This document shows positions 51,401 through 63,300 of a stretch of 64,000 nt of DNA, piece by piece. The first letter of the stretch is position 1. Every line of letters begins with the position of its first letter. The notes under the pieces are model-generated. The model did no database searches and was not told where the DNA came from. It saw only the letters and a program-made list of their open reading frames with translations. This DNA comes from Hetaerina americana (taxonomy: Eukaryota > Arthropoda > Insecta > Odonata > Calopterygidae): contig JAKTNV010000766.1 of NCBI GenBank assembly GCA_022747635.1, positions 1-64,000 of the forward strand, given 5' to 3'. The translations under genes and the position numbers were made by a program.

Positions 51401-53063
51401 TCTTTCAGGATTTATTCTTCGTTTAATTTTTTTATTTGATGAAAATGAACAAGAATACACACCATGGAAACATTTCTGTTTGATTTGTGTCGAGTGAGAT
51501 TTTCACCTAGAACCCAAAGGGGGGGGTATTGGCACTTTCCATGGAAAAATGTGAAAAATTAAATTTTCTAAAAATGAAATAAATGCCTTCAATACACCTC
51601 AAAAATTCACTCTTAAACAGAAGATTATTGTTTTTCGCGATATTTTTAGAAATTTGGGCTCTTTTAGTAACATTAACACTTCCGCTGAAGCATTTTTCAT
51701 GCTCATTTCTTGTCTTTCAGTATTTATTCCGGGTTTTATTTTATTTGATAAAAATGAAAACCAATACACACCATGGAAACATTTCTGTTTGATTTGTGTC
51801 GAGTGAGATTTTCACCTAGAACCCAAAGGGGGGGGTATTGGCACTTTCCATGGAAAAATGTGAAAAATTAAATTTTCTAAAAATAAAATAATTGCCTTCT
51901 ATACACCTCAAAAATTCACTCTAAAACTGATAATTGTTGTTTTTCGCAATATTTTTAGAAATATGGGCTCTTTTAGTAACATTAACACTTCCGCTGAAGC
52001 ATCTTTAATGCTCATTTCTTGTCTTTCAGGATTAATTCTTGGTTTTATTTTGTTTATTTTAGGAAAATGAACAAGGATACACAACATGGAAACATTTTTG
52101 TTTGATTTGTGTCGAGTGAGATTTTCATTAGAACCCAAGGGGGTTCTAGGTATTAGCACTTTTAATGGAAAAATGGGAAAAATAATATTTTCTAAAAATG
52201 AAATAAATGCCTTCTATACACCTCAAACATTCACTCTAAACCAGAAGATTGTTGTTTTTCGCAATATTTTTAGAAATTTTGGCTCTTTTAGTAACATGAA
52301 CACTTTCGCTGAAGCATCTTTTATGCTCAATTTTTGTCTTTCAGGATTTATTCCTGGTTTCATTTTGTTTATTTGATGAAAATGAACAAGATTACACACC
52401 ATGGAAACATTTTTGATTGATATGTGGGGAGTGAGATTTTCACCTAGAACCCAAAGGGGGGGGGTATTGGCACTTTTCATGGAAAAATGTGAAAAAATAA
52501 ATTTTCTAAAAATGAAATAATTGCCTTCTATACACCTCAAACATTCACTCTAAAACTTAAAATTGTTGTTTTTTGCAATATTTTTATAAATTATGGCTCT
52601 TTTAGTAAAATTAACACTTTCGCTGAAGCATCTTTTATGCTCATTTTTTGTCTTTCAGGATTTATTCTTGGTTTCATTTTGTTTATTTGATAAAAATGAA
52701 CAAGATTACACACCATGGAAACATTTTTGTTTGATATGTGTGGGGTGAGATTTTCACCTAGAACCTAAAGGGGGGGGAATTGGCACTTTTCATGGAAAAA
52801 TGTGAAAAATTAAATTTTCTAAAAATGAAATAATTGCCTTCTATACACCTCAAACATTCACTCTTAAACTTAAAATTGTTGTTTTTCGCAATATTTTTAT
52901 AAATTATGGCTCTTTTAGTAAAATAAACACTTGCACTGAAGCATCTTTTATGCTCATTTTTTGTCTTTCAGGATTTATTCTTTGTTTTATTTTGTTTATT
53001 TGATGAAAATGAACAACAGTACACACCATGGAAACATTTTTGTTTGATTTGTGTCGAGTGAGA
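48485..53063 (+). repeat. 34-monomer unit, copy 1 (homologous part)
   Basis: This matches 59109-64000 in the same order. It has the 'ataaatttag' monomer (48830), 'gcattttta' (49190), 'cataaacactcgcgctg' (49490), 'gaagaatcttttatgatttct' (49812), a return to type 1 at about 50025, 'tttcgttgaag' (50428), 'gaagcttc' (51373), 'cgcgatattt' (51637), 'gtaacatgaacac' (52292) and 'aaaataaacacttgcactg' (52920). Shifts are 10,623, then 10,306, then 10,937 bp. So one monomer was lost and two gained in the second copy. Confidence 0.87.
52129..52148. repeat. Shortened inverted repeat (8-bp arms)
   Basis: Here 'cacctag' has become 'cattag', so the complementary arms shrink to tagaaccc (52129-52136) and gggttcta (52141-52148), and the loop is aagg. 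It lies in the type 1 segment at 50-53 kb, again after 'ttttaggaaaatg' (about 52057). Confidence 0.85.
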
Positions 53064-56010
53064 TTTTCGCCTAGAACCCAAAGGGGGGGTATTGGCACTT
53101 TTCATGGAAAAATGTGAAAAATAATATTTTCTAAAAATGAAAAAAATGCGTTCTATACACCTCAAACATTCACTCTTAAACAGAAGATTATTGTTTTTCG
53201 CAATATTTTTAGAAATTTTGGCTCTTTTAGTAAAATTAACACTTTCGCTGAAGCATCTTTTATGCTCATTTCTTGTCTTTCAGGATTTATTCTTGGTTTT
53301 ATTTTGTTTATCTGATGAAAATGAACAAGAATACACACCATGGAAACATTTTTGTTTGATTTGTGTCGAGTGGGATTTTCACCTATAACCCAAAGGGGGG
53401 GGGTATTGGCACTTTTCATGGAAAAATGTGAAAAATTAAATTTTCTAAAAATGAAATAAATGCCTTCTAAACACCTCAAACATTCACTCTAAAACAGATG
53501 ATTGTTGTTTTTTTCCGCAATATTTTTAGAAATTTGGGCTCTTTTAGTAACATTAACACCTGGGCTGAAGCATCTTTTATGATCTTTTATTCTTTCAGGA
53601 TTCATTCTGGTTTTTTTTTGTTTATTTGATGAAAATGAACAACAATACAAACCTTGGATACATTTTTGTTTGATTTGTGTCGAGTGAGATTTTCACCTAG
53701 AACCCAAAGGGGGGGGTATTGGCACTTTTCATGGAAAAATGTGAAAAATTAAATTTTCTAAAAATGAAATAAATGCCTTCTAAACACCTCAAACATTCAC
53801 TCTAAAACAGAAGATTGTTGTTTTTCGCAATATTTTTAGAAATTTGGGCTCTTTTAGTAACATTTAAACCTGGTCTGAAGCATCTTTTATGATCATTTAT
53901 TGTCTATCAGGATACATTCTGGGTTTTATTTTGTTTATTTGATGAAAATGAAAAACAATACACACCTTGGATACATTTTTTTTGATTTGTGTCGAGTGAG
54001 ATTTTCACCTAGAACCCAAAGGGGGGTATTGGCACTTTTCATGGAAAAATGTGAAAAATTAAATTTTCTAAAAATGAAATAAATGCCTTCTAAACACCTC
54101 AAACATCAACTCTAAAACAGAAGATTGTTGTTTTTCGCAATATTTTTAGAAATTTGGGCTTTTTTAGTAACATTAACACTTACGCTGAAGCATCTTTTAT
54201 GCTAATTTCTTGTCTTTCAGGATTAATTCTGTTTTATTTTGTTTATTTGATGAAAATGAACAACAATACACACCTTGGATACATTTTTGTTTGATTTGTG
54301 TCGACTGAGATTTTCACCTAGAACCCAAAGGGGAGGGCATTGGCACTTTTCATGGAAAAATGTGAAAAATTAAATTTTCTAAAAATGAAATAAATGCCTT
54401 CTAAACACCTCAAACATTCACTCTAAAACAGAAGATTGTTGTTTTTCGCAATATTTTTAGAAATTTGGGCTCTTTTAGTAACATTAGCACCTGGGTTGAA
54501 GCATCTTTAATGATCTTTTATTGTCTTTCAGGATTCATTCTGGGTTTTATTTTGTTTATTTGATGAAAATGAACAACAATACACACCTTGGATACATTTT
54601 TGTTTGATTTGTGTCGAGTGAGATTTTCACCTAGAACAAAAAGGGGGGGGTATTGGCACTTTTCATGGAAAAATGTGAAAAATTAAATTTTCTAAAAATG
54701 AAATAAATGCCTTCTAAACACCTCAAACATTCACTCTAAAACAGAAGATTGTTGTTTTTCGCAATAGTTTTAGAAATTTGGGCTCTTTAAGTAACATTAA
54801 CACCTGGGCTGAAGCATCTTTTATGATCATTTATTGTCTTTCAGGATACATTCTGGGTTTTAATTTGTTTATTTGATGAAAATGAACAACAATACACACC
54901 TTGGATACATTTTTGTTTGATTTGTGTCGAGTCACATTTTCACCTAGAACCCAAAGGGGCGGTATTGGCACTTTTCATGGAAAAATGTGAAAAATTAAAT
55001 TTTCTAAAAATGAAATAAATGCCTTCTAAACACCTCAATTATTCATTCTAAATCAGAAGATTGTTGTTTTTCGCAATATTTTTAGAAATTTGTGCTCTTT
55101 TAGTAACATTAACACTTTCTCTGAAGCAACTTTTATGCTCATTTCTTGTCCTTCAAGATTAATTCTGGGTTTTATTTTGTTTATTTGATGAAAATGAACA
55201 ACAATACACACCATGGAAACATTTTTGTTTGATTTGTGTCAAGTTAGATTTTCACTTAGAACCCAAAGGGGGGGTATTGGCACTTTTCATGGAAAAATGT
55301 GAAAAATTAAATTTTCTAAAAATGACATAAATGGCTTCTATACACCTCAACCAATCACTCTAAAGCTGGAAATTGTAGTTTTTCGCAATATTTTTAGAAA
55401 TTTGGGCTCTTTTAGTAACATTAACACTTTCGCTGAAGCATCTTTTATGCTCATTTCTTGTCTTTCAGGATTTATTCTTGGTTTTATTTTGTTTATTTGA
55501 TGAAAATGAACAAGAATACACACCATGGAAGCATTTTTGTTCGATTTGTGTCGAGTGAGATTTTCACCTAGAACCCAAAGGGGGGGTATTGGCACTTTCC
55601 ATAGAAAAATGTGAAAAATTAAATTTTCTAAAAATAAAATAATTGCCTTCTATACACCTCAAAAATTCACTCTAAAACTGAAAATTGTTGTTTTTCGCAA
55701 TATTTTTAGAAATATGGGCTCTTTTAGTAACATTAACACTTCCGCTGAAGCATCTTTAATGCTCATTTCTTGTCTTTCAGGATTTATTCTTGGTTTTATT
55801 TTGTTTATTTTAGGAAAATGAACAAGAATACTCGCCATGGAAACATTTTTGTTTGATTTGGGTCGAGTGAGATTTTCACCTAGAACCCAAAGGGGGGGGG
55901 TATTGGCACTTTTCATGGAAAAATGTGAAAAATTAAATTTTCTAAAAATGAAATAAATGCCTTCTAAACACCTCAAACATTCACTCTAAAACAGAAGATT
56001 GTTGTTTTTC
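53064..56010 (+). repeat. Patchwork segment between the two 34-mer copies
   Basis: About nine monomers lie here. The first is type 1 (about 53105-53400). Two monomers at about 53490-54080 ('cagatgattg' with 'cctgggctg', then 'tttaaacctggtctgaagc') match 38820-39360, 46620-47160 and 30400-30960 of the 29-monomer HOR; the first has lost 'gtc' in 'ttattctttcagg' (53589). Four more diverged type 2 monomers follow (about 54080-55320; 'cttacgctg', 'gcacctgggttg', 'agtcacattttcac'). A type 1 pair closes the segment (about 55321-55860; 'ccaatcactc' and 'ttttaggaaaatg'). Confidence 0.83.
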
Positions 56011-58197
56011 GCAAATTTTTAATAAATTTGGGCTCTTTTAGTAACATTAACACTTGCGCTGAAGCATCTTTTATGCTCATTTCTTGTCTTTCAGGATTAA
56101 TTCTGGGTTTTATTTGTTTATTTGATGAAAATAAACAACAATACACACCATGGAAACATTTTTGTTTGATTTGTGTCGAGTGAGATTTTCACCTAGAACC
56201 CATAGGGGGGGGGGGGTATTGGCACTTTTCATGGAAAAATGTGAAAAATTAAATTTTCTAAAAATGAAATAAATATCTTCTAAACACCTCAAACATTCAC
56301 TCTAAAACAGAAGATTGTTGTTTTTCGCAATATTTTTAGAAATTTTGGCTCTTTTAGTAACATTAACACCTGGGCTGAAGCATTTTTATGATCATTTCTT
56401 GTCTTTCAGGATACATTCTGGGTTTTATTTTGTTTATTTGATGAAAATGAACAACAATACACACCTTGGATACATTTTTGTTTGATTTGTGTCGAGTGAG
56501 ATTTTCACCTAGAACCCAAAGGGGGGGGTATTGGCACTTTTCATGGAAAAATGTGAAAAATTAAATTTTCTAAAAATGAAATAAATGCCTTCTAAACACC
56601 TTCAACATTCACTCTAAAACAGAAGATTGTTGTTTTTCGCAATATTTTTAGAAATTTGGGCTCTTTTAGTAACATTAACACCTGCGCTGAAGCAACTTTT
56701 ATGCTCATTTCTTGTCTTTCAGGATTAATTCTGGGTTTTATTTGTTTATTTGATGAAAATAAACATTAATACACACCATGGAAACATTTTTGATTGATTT
56801 GTATCGAGTGAGATTTTCACCTAGAACCCAAAGGGGGGGGTATTGGCACTTTTCATGGAAAACTGTGAAAAATTAAATTTTCTAAAATGAAATAAATGCC
56901 TTCTAAACACCACAAACATTAACTCTAAAACAGAAGATTGTTGTTTTTCGCAATATTTTTAGAAATTTGGGCTCTTTTAGTAACATTAACACTTGCGCTG
57001 AAGCATCTTTTATGCTCATTTCTTGTTTTTCAGGATTAATTCTGGGTTTTATTTTGTTTATTTGATGAAAATGAACAACAATACACACCATGGAAACATT
57101 TTTGATTGATTTGCGTGGATTGAGATTTTCACCTAGAACCCAAAGGGGGGGGGGATTGGCACTTTTCATGGAAAAATGTGAAAAATTAAATTTTCTAAAA
57201 ATGAAATAAATACCTTCTAAACACCTCAAACATTCACTCTAAAACAGAAGATTGTTGTTTTTCGCAATAAATTTAGAAATTTGGGCTCTTTTAGTAACAT
57301 TAACACTTGCGCTGAAGCATCTTTTAGGCTCATTTCTTGTCTTTCAGGATTAATTCTGGGTTTTATTTGTTTATTTGATGAAAATGAACAACAATACACA
57401 CCATGGAAACATTTTTGATTGATTTGTGTCGAGTGAGATTTTCACTTAGAACCCAAAGGGTGGGGTATTGGCACTTTTCATGGAAAAATGTGAAAAATTA
57501 AATTTTCTAAAAATAAAATAAATGCCTTCTAAACACCTCAAACTTTCACTCTAAAACAGAAGATTGTTGTTTTTCGCAATATTTTTAGAAATTTGGGCTC
57601 TTTTAGTAACATAAACACCTGGGCTGAAGCATTTTTATGATCATTTATTGTCTTTCAGGATACATTCTGGGTTTTATTTTGTTTATTTGATAAAAATGAA
57701 CAACAATACACACCTTGGATACATTTTTGTTTGATTTGTGTCGAGTGAGATTTTCACCTAGAACCCAAAGGGGGGGGTATTGGCACTTTTCATGGAAAAT
57801 GTGAAAAATTAAATTTTCTAAAAATGAAATAAATGTTTTCTAAACACCATAAACATTAACTCTAAAACAGAAGATTGTTGTTTTTCGCAATATTTTTAGA
57901 AATTTGGGCTCTTTTAGTAACATAAACACTCGCGCTGAAGCATCATTTATGCTAATTTCTTGTCTTTCAGGATTAATTCTGGGTTTTATTTTGTTTACTT
58001 GATGAAAATAAACAACAATATACACCATGGAAACATTTTTGTTTGATTTGTGTCGACTGAGATTTTCACCTAGAACGCAAAGGGGGGTATTAACACTTTT
58101 CATGGAAAAATGTAAAAAATTAAATTTTCTAAAAATGAAATAAATGCCTTCTAAACACCTCAAACATTCACTCTAAAACAGAAGATTGTTGTTTTTC
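56011..58197 (+). repeat. 7-monomer tandem repeat, unit 1 (2,187 bp)
   Basis: This starts at the private variant 'gcaaatttttaataaattt' and runs for seven monomers to the same variant at 58198. Included are 'gcattttta' (56380), 'ccttcaacattc' (56597), 'aacattaatac' (56762), 'gcgtggattgag' (57112), 'cttttaggctc' (57320) and 'cataaacactcgcg' (57920) forms. It has the window's longest G run that I noticed, 12 Gs at 56205-56216. Confidence 0.9.
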
Positions 58198-60380
58198 GCA
58201 AATTTTTAATAAATTTGGGCTCTTTTAGTAACATTAACACTTGCGCTGAAGCATCTTTTATGCTCATTTCTTGTCTTTCAGGATTAATTCTGGGTTTTAT
58301 TTGTTTATTTGATGAAAATAAACAACAATACACACCATGGAAACATTTTTGTTTGATTTGTGTCGAGTGAGATTTTCACCTAGAACCCATAGGGGGGGGG
58401 GGTATTGGCACTTTTCATGGAAAAATGTGAAAAATTAAATTTTCTAAAAATGAAATAAATATCTTCTAAACACCTCAAACATTCACTCTAAAACAGAAGA
58501 TTGTTGTTTTTCGCAATATTTTTAGAAATTTTGGCTCTTTTAGTAACATTAACACCTGGGCTGAAGCATTTTTATGATCATTTATTGTCTTTCAGGATAC
58601 ATTCTGGGTTTTATTTTGTTTATTTGATGAAAATGAACAACAATACACACCTTGGATACATTTTTGTTTGATTTGTGTCGAGTGAGATTTTCACCTAGAA
58701 CCCAAAGGGGGGGGTATTGGCACTTTTCATGGAAAAATGTGAAAAATTAAATTTTCTAAAAATGAAATAAATGCCTTCTAAACACCTTCAACATTCACTC
58801 TAAAACAGAAGATTGTTGTTTTTTCGCAATATTTTTAGAAATTTGGGCTCTTTTAGTAACATTAACACCTGCGCTGAAGCAACTTTTATGCTCATTTCTT
58901 GTCTTTCAGGATTAATTCTGGGTTTTATTTGTTTATTTGATGAAAATAAACATTAATACACACCATGGAAACATTTTTGATTGATTTGTATCGAGTGAGA
59001 TTTTCACCTAGAACCCAAAGGGGGGGGTATTGGCACTTTTCATGGAAAACTGTGAAAAATTAAATTTTCTAAAATGAAATAAATGCCTTCTAAACACCAC
59101 AAACATTAACTCTAAAACAGAAGATTGTTGTTTTTCGCAATATTTTTAGAAATTTGGGCTCTTTTAGTAACATTAACACTTGCGCTGAAGCATCTTTTAT
59201 GCTCATTTCTTGTCTTTCAGGATTAATTCTGGGTTTTATTTTGTTTATTTGATGAAAATGAACAACAATACACACCATGGAAACATTTTTGATTGATTTG
59301 CGTGGATTGAGATTTTCACCTAGAACCCAAAGGGGGTGGGTATTGGCACTTTTCATGGAAAAATGTGAAAAATTAAATTTTCTAAAAATGAAATAAATAC
59401 CTTCTAAACACCTCAAACATTCACTCTAAAACAGAAGATTGTTGTTTTTCGCAATAAATTTAGAAATTTGGGCTCTTTTAGTAACATAAACACTTGCGCT
59501 GAAGCATCTTTTAGGCTCATTTCTTGTCTTTCAGGATTAATTCTGGGTTTTATTTGTTTATTTGATGAAAATGAACAACAATACACACCATGGAAACATT
59601 TTTGATTGATTTGTGTCGAGTGAGATTTTCACTTAGAACCCAAAGGGGGGGGTATTGGCACTTTTCATGGAAAAATGTAAATAATTAAATTTTCTAAAAA
59701 TGAAATAAATGCCTTCTAAACACCTCAAACTTTCACTCTAAAACAGAAGATTGTTTTTCGCAATATTTTTAGAAATTTGGGCTCTTTTAGTAACATTAAC
59801 ACCTGGGCTGAAGCATTTTTATGATCATTTATTGTCTTTCAGGATACATTCTGGGTTTTATTTTGTTTATTTGATAAAAATGAACAACAATACACACCTT
59901 GGATACATTTTTGTTTGATTTGTGTCGAGTGAGATTTTCACCTAGAACCCAAAGGGGGGGGTATTGGCACTTTTCATGGAAAATGTGAAAAATTAAATTT
60001 TCTAAAAATGAAATAAATGTTTTCTAAACACCATAAACATTAACTCTAAAACAGAAGATTGTTGTTTTTCGCAATATTTTTAGAAATTTGGGCTCTTTTA
60101 GTAACATAAACACTCGCGCTGAAGCATCATTTATGCTAATTTCTTGTATTTCAGGATTAATTCTGGGTTTTATTTTGTTTACTTGATGAAAATAAACAAC
60201 AATATACACCATGGAAACATTTTTGTTTGATTTGTGTCGACTGAGATTTTCACCTAGAACGCAAAGGGGGGTATTAACACTTTTCATGGAAAAATGTAAA
60301 AAATTAAATTTTCTAAAAATGAAATAAATGCCTTCTAAACACCTCAAACATTCACTCTAAAACAGAAGATTGTTGTTTTT
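58198..60380 (+). repeat. 7-monomer tandem repeat, unit 2
   Basis: This repeats unit 1 monomer for monomer, with a G run of 11 at 58392-58402 and a few differences: 'cataaacacttgcg' at 59486 versus 'cattaacacttgcg', and a 5-bp shortening of 'gattgttgtttttcg' to 'gattgtttttcg' near 59748. At its end 'cgcaatattt' replaces the 'cgcaaattttt' start variant, and the array continues as copy 2 of the 34-monomer unit. Confidence 0.9.
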
Positions 60381-63300
60381 CGCAATATTTTTAGAAATTT
60401 GGGTTCTTTTAGTAACATTAACACCTGGGCTGAAGAATCTTTTATGATTTCTATTGTCTTTCAGGATTCATTCTGGGTTTTATTTTGTTTATTTGATGAA
60501 AATGAACAACAATACACAACTTGGATACATTTTTGTTTGATTTGTGTCGAGTGAGATTTTCACCTAGAACCCAAAGGGGGGGGTATTGGCACTTTTAATG
60601 GAAAAATGTGAAAAATTAAATTTTCTAAAAATGAAATAAATGCCTTCTATACACCTCAAACATTCACTCTTAAACTAAAAATTGTTGTTTTTCGCAATAT
60701 TTTTAGAAATTTGGGCTCTTCTAGTAACATTTACACTTCCGCTGAAGCATCTTTTATGATCATTTCTTGTCTTTCAGGATTTATTCTGGGTTTCATTTTG
60801 TTTATTTGATGAAAATGAACAAGATTACACACCATGGAAACATTTTTGTTTAATATGTGTGGAGTGAGATTTTCACCTAGAACCCAAAGGGGGGGGTATT
60901 GGCACTTTTCATGGAAAAATGTGAAAAATTAAATTTTCTAAAAATGAAATAATTGCCTTCTATACACCTCAAACATTCACTCTAAAACTGAAAATTGTTG
61001 TTTTTCGCAATATTTTTAGAAATTTGGGCTCTTTTAGTAACATTTACACTTTCGTTGAAGCATCTTTTATGCTCATTTCTTGTCTTTCAGGATTTATTCT
61101 TGGTTTTATTTTGTTTATTCGATGAAAATGAACAAGAATACACACCATGGAAGCATTTTTGTTCCATTTGTGTCGAGTAAATTTTTCACCTAGAACCCAA
61201 AGGGGGGGGTATTGGCACTTTCCATGGAAAAATGGGAAAATAAATTTTCTAAAAATAACATAATTGCCTTCTATACACCTCAAAAATTCACTCTAAAACT
61301 GAAAATTGTTGTTTTTCGCAATATTTTTAGAAATATGGGCTCTTTTAGTAACATTAACACTTCCGCTGAAGCATCTTTAATGCTCATTTCTTGTCTTTCA
61401 GGATTTATTCTGGGTTTTATTTTGTTAATTTGATGAAAATGAACAACAATACACACCATTGAAACATTTTTGTTTGATTTGTGTCGAGTGAGATTTTCAC
61501 CAAGAACCCAGAGGGGGGTTAATTGGCACTTTTCATGGAAAAATGTGAAAAATTAAATTTTCTAAAAATGACATAAATGGCTTCTATACACCTCAATCAT
61601 TCACTCTAAAACTGAAAATTGTTGTTTTTCGCAATATTTTTAGAAATTTGGGCTCTTTTAGTAACATTAACACTTTCGCTGAAGCTTCTTTTATGCTCAT
61701 TTCTTGTCTTTCAGGATTTATTCTTCGTTTTATTTTTTTATTTGATGAAAATGAACAAGAATACACACCATGGAAACATTTCTGTTTGATTTGTGTCGAG
61801 TGAGATTTTCACCTAGAACCCAAAGGGGGGGGTATTGGCACTTTCCATGGAAAAATGTGAAAAATTAAATTTTCTAAAAATGAAATAAATGCCTTCAATA
61901 CACCTCAAACATTCACTGTTAAACAGAAGATTATTGTTTTTCGCGATATTTTTAGAAATTTGGGCTCTTTTAGTAACATTAACACTTCCGCTGAAGCATC
62001 TTTCATGCTCATTTCTTGTCTTTCAGTATTTATTCTGGGTTTTATTTTGTTTATTTGATAAAAATGAAAACCAATACACACCATGGAAACATTTTTGTTT
62101 GATTTGTGTCGAGTGAGATTTTCACCTAGAACCCAAAGGGGGGGGTATTGGCACTTTTCATGGAAAAATGTAAAAAATTAAATTTTCTAAAAATGAAATA
62201 AATGCCTTCTAAACACCTCAAACATTCACTCTAAAACAGAAGATTATTGTTTTTCGCAATATTTTTAGAAATTTTGGCTCTTTTAGTAACATTAACACTT
62301 TCGCTGAAGCATCTTTTATGCTCATTTTTTGTCTTTCAGGATTTATTCTTGGTTTCATTTTGTTTATTTGATGAAAATGAACAAGAATACACACCATGGA
62401 AACATTTCTGTTTGATTTGTGTCGAGTGAGATTTTCACCTAGAACCCAAAGGGGGGGTATTGGCACTTTTCATGGAAAAAATTAGAAAAATTAAATTTAC
62501 TAAAAAGAAATAAATCCCTTCTATACACCTCAAACATTCACTCTAAAACTGAAAATTGTTGTTTTTCGCAATATTTTTAGAAATTTGGGCTCTTCTAGTA
62601 ACATTAACACTTCCGCTGAAGCATCTTTTATGCTCATTTCTTGTCTTTCAGGATTTATTCTTAGTTTTATTTTGTTTATTTGATGAAAATGAACAAGAAT
62701 ACACACCATGGAAGCATTTTTGTTCGATTTGTGTCGAGTGAGATTTTCACCTAGAACCCAAAGGGGGGGGTATTGGCACTTTCCATGGAAAAATGTGAAA
62801 AATTAAATTTTCTAAAAATAAAATAATTGCCTTCTATACACCTCAAAAATTCACTCTAAAACTGATAATTGTTGTTTTTTCGCAATATTTTTAGAAATAT
62901 GGGCTCTTTTAGTAACATTAACACTTCCGCTGAAGCATCTTTAATGCTCATTTCTTGTCTTTCAGGATTAATTCTTGGTTTTATTTTGTTTATTTTAGGA
63001 AAATGAACAAGGATACACAACATGGAAACATTTTTGTTTGATTTGTGTCGAGTGAGATTTTCATTAGAACCCAAAGGGGGTTCTAGGTATTGGCACTTTT
63101 AATGGAAAAATGTGAAAAATAATATTTTCTAAAAATGAAATAAATGCCTTCTATACACCTCAAACATTCACTCTAAAACAGAAGATTGTTGTTTTTCGCA
63201 ATATTTTTAGAAATTTTGGCTCTTTTAGTAACATGAACACTTTCGCTGAAGCATCTTTTATGCTCAATTTTTGTCTTTCAGGATTTATTCCTGGTTTCAT

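Noticed and set aside
57840..60347. Minus-strand frame open through a whole monomer and into the next ('...gtttatggtg' instead of the usual TGA)
   Set aside because: A single substitution removes the stop at the monomer edge in a few copies, and the frame stops a few codons later. It is a chance extension of the repeat-derived frame.
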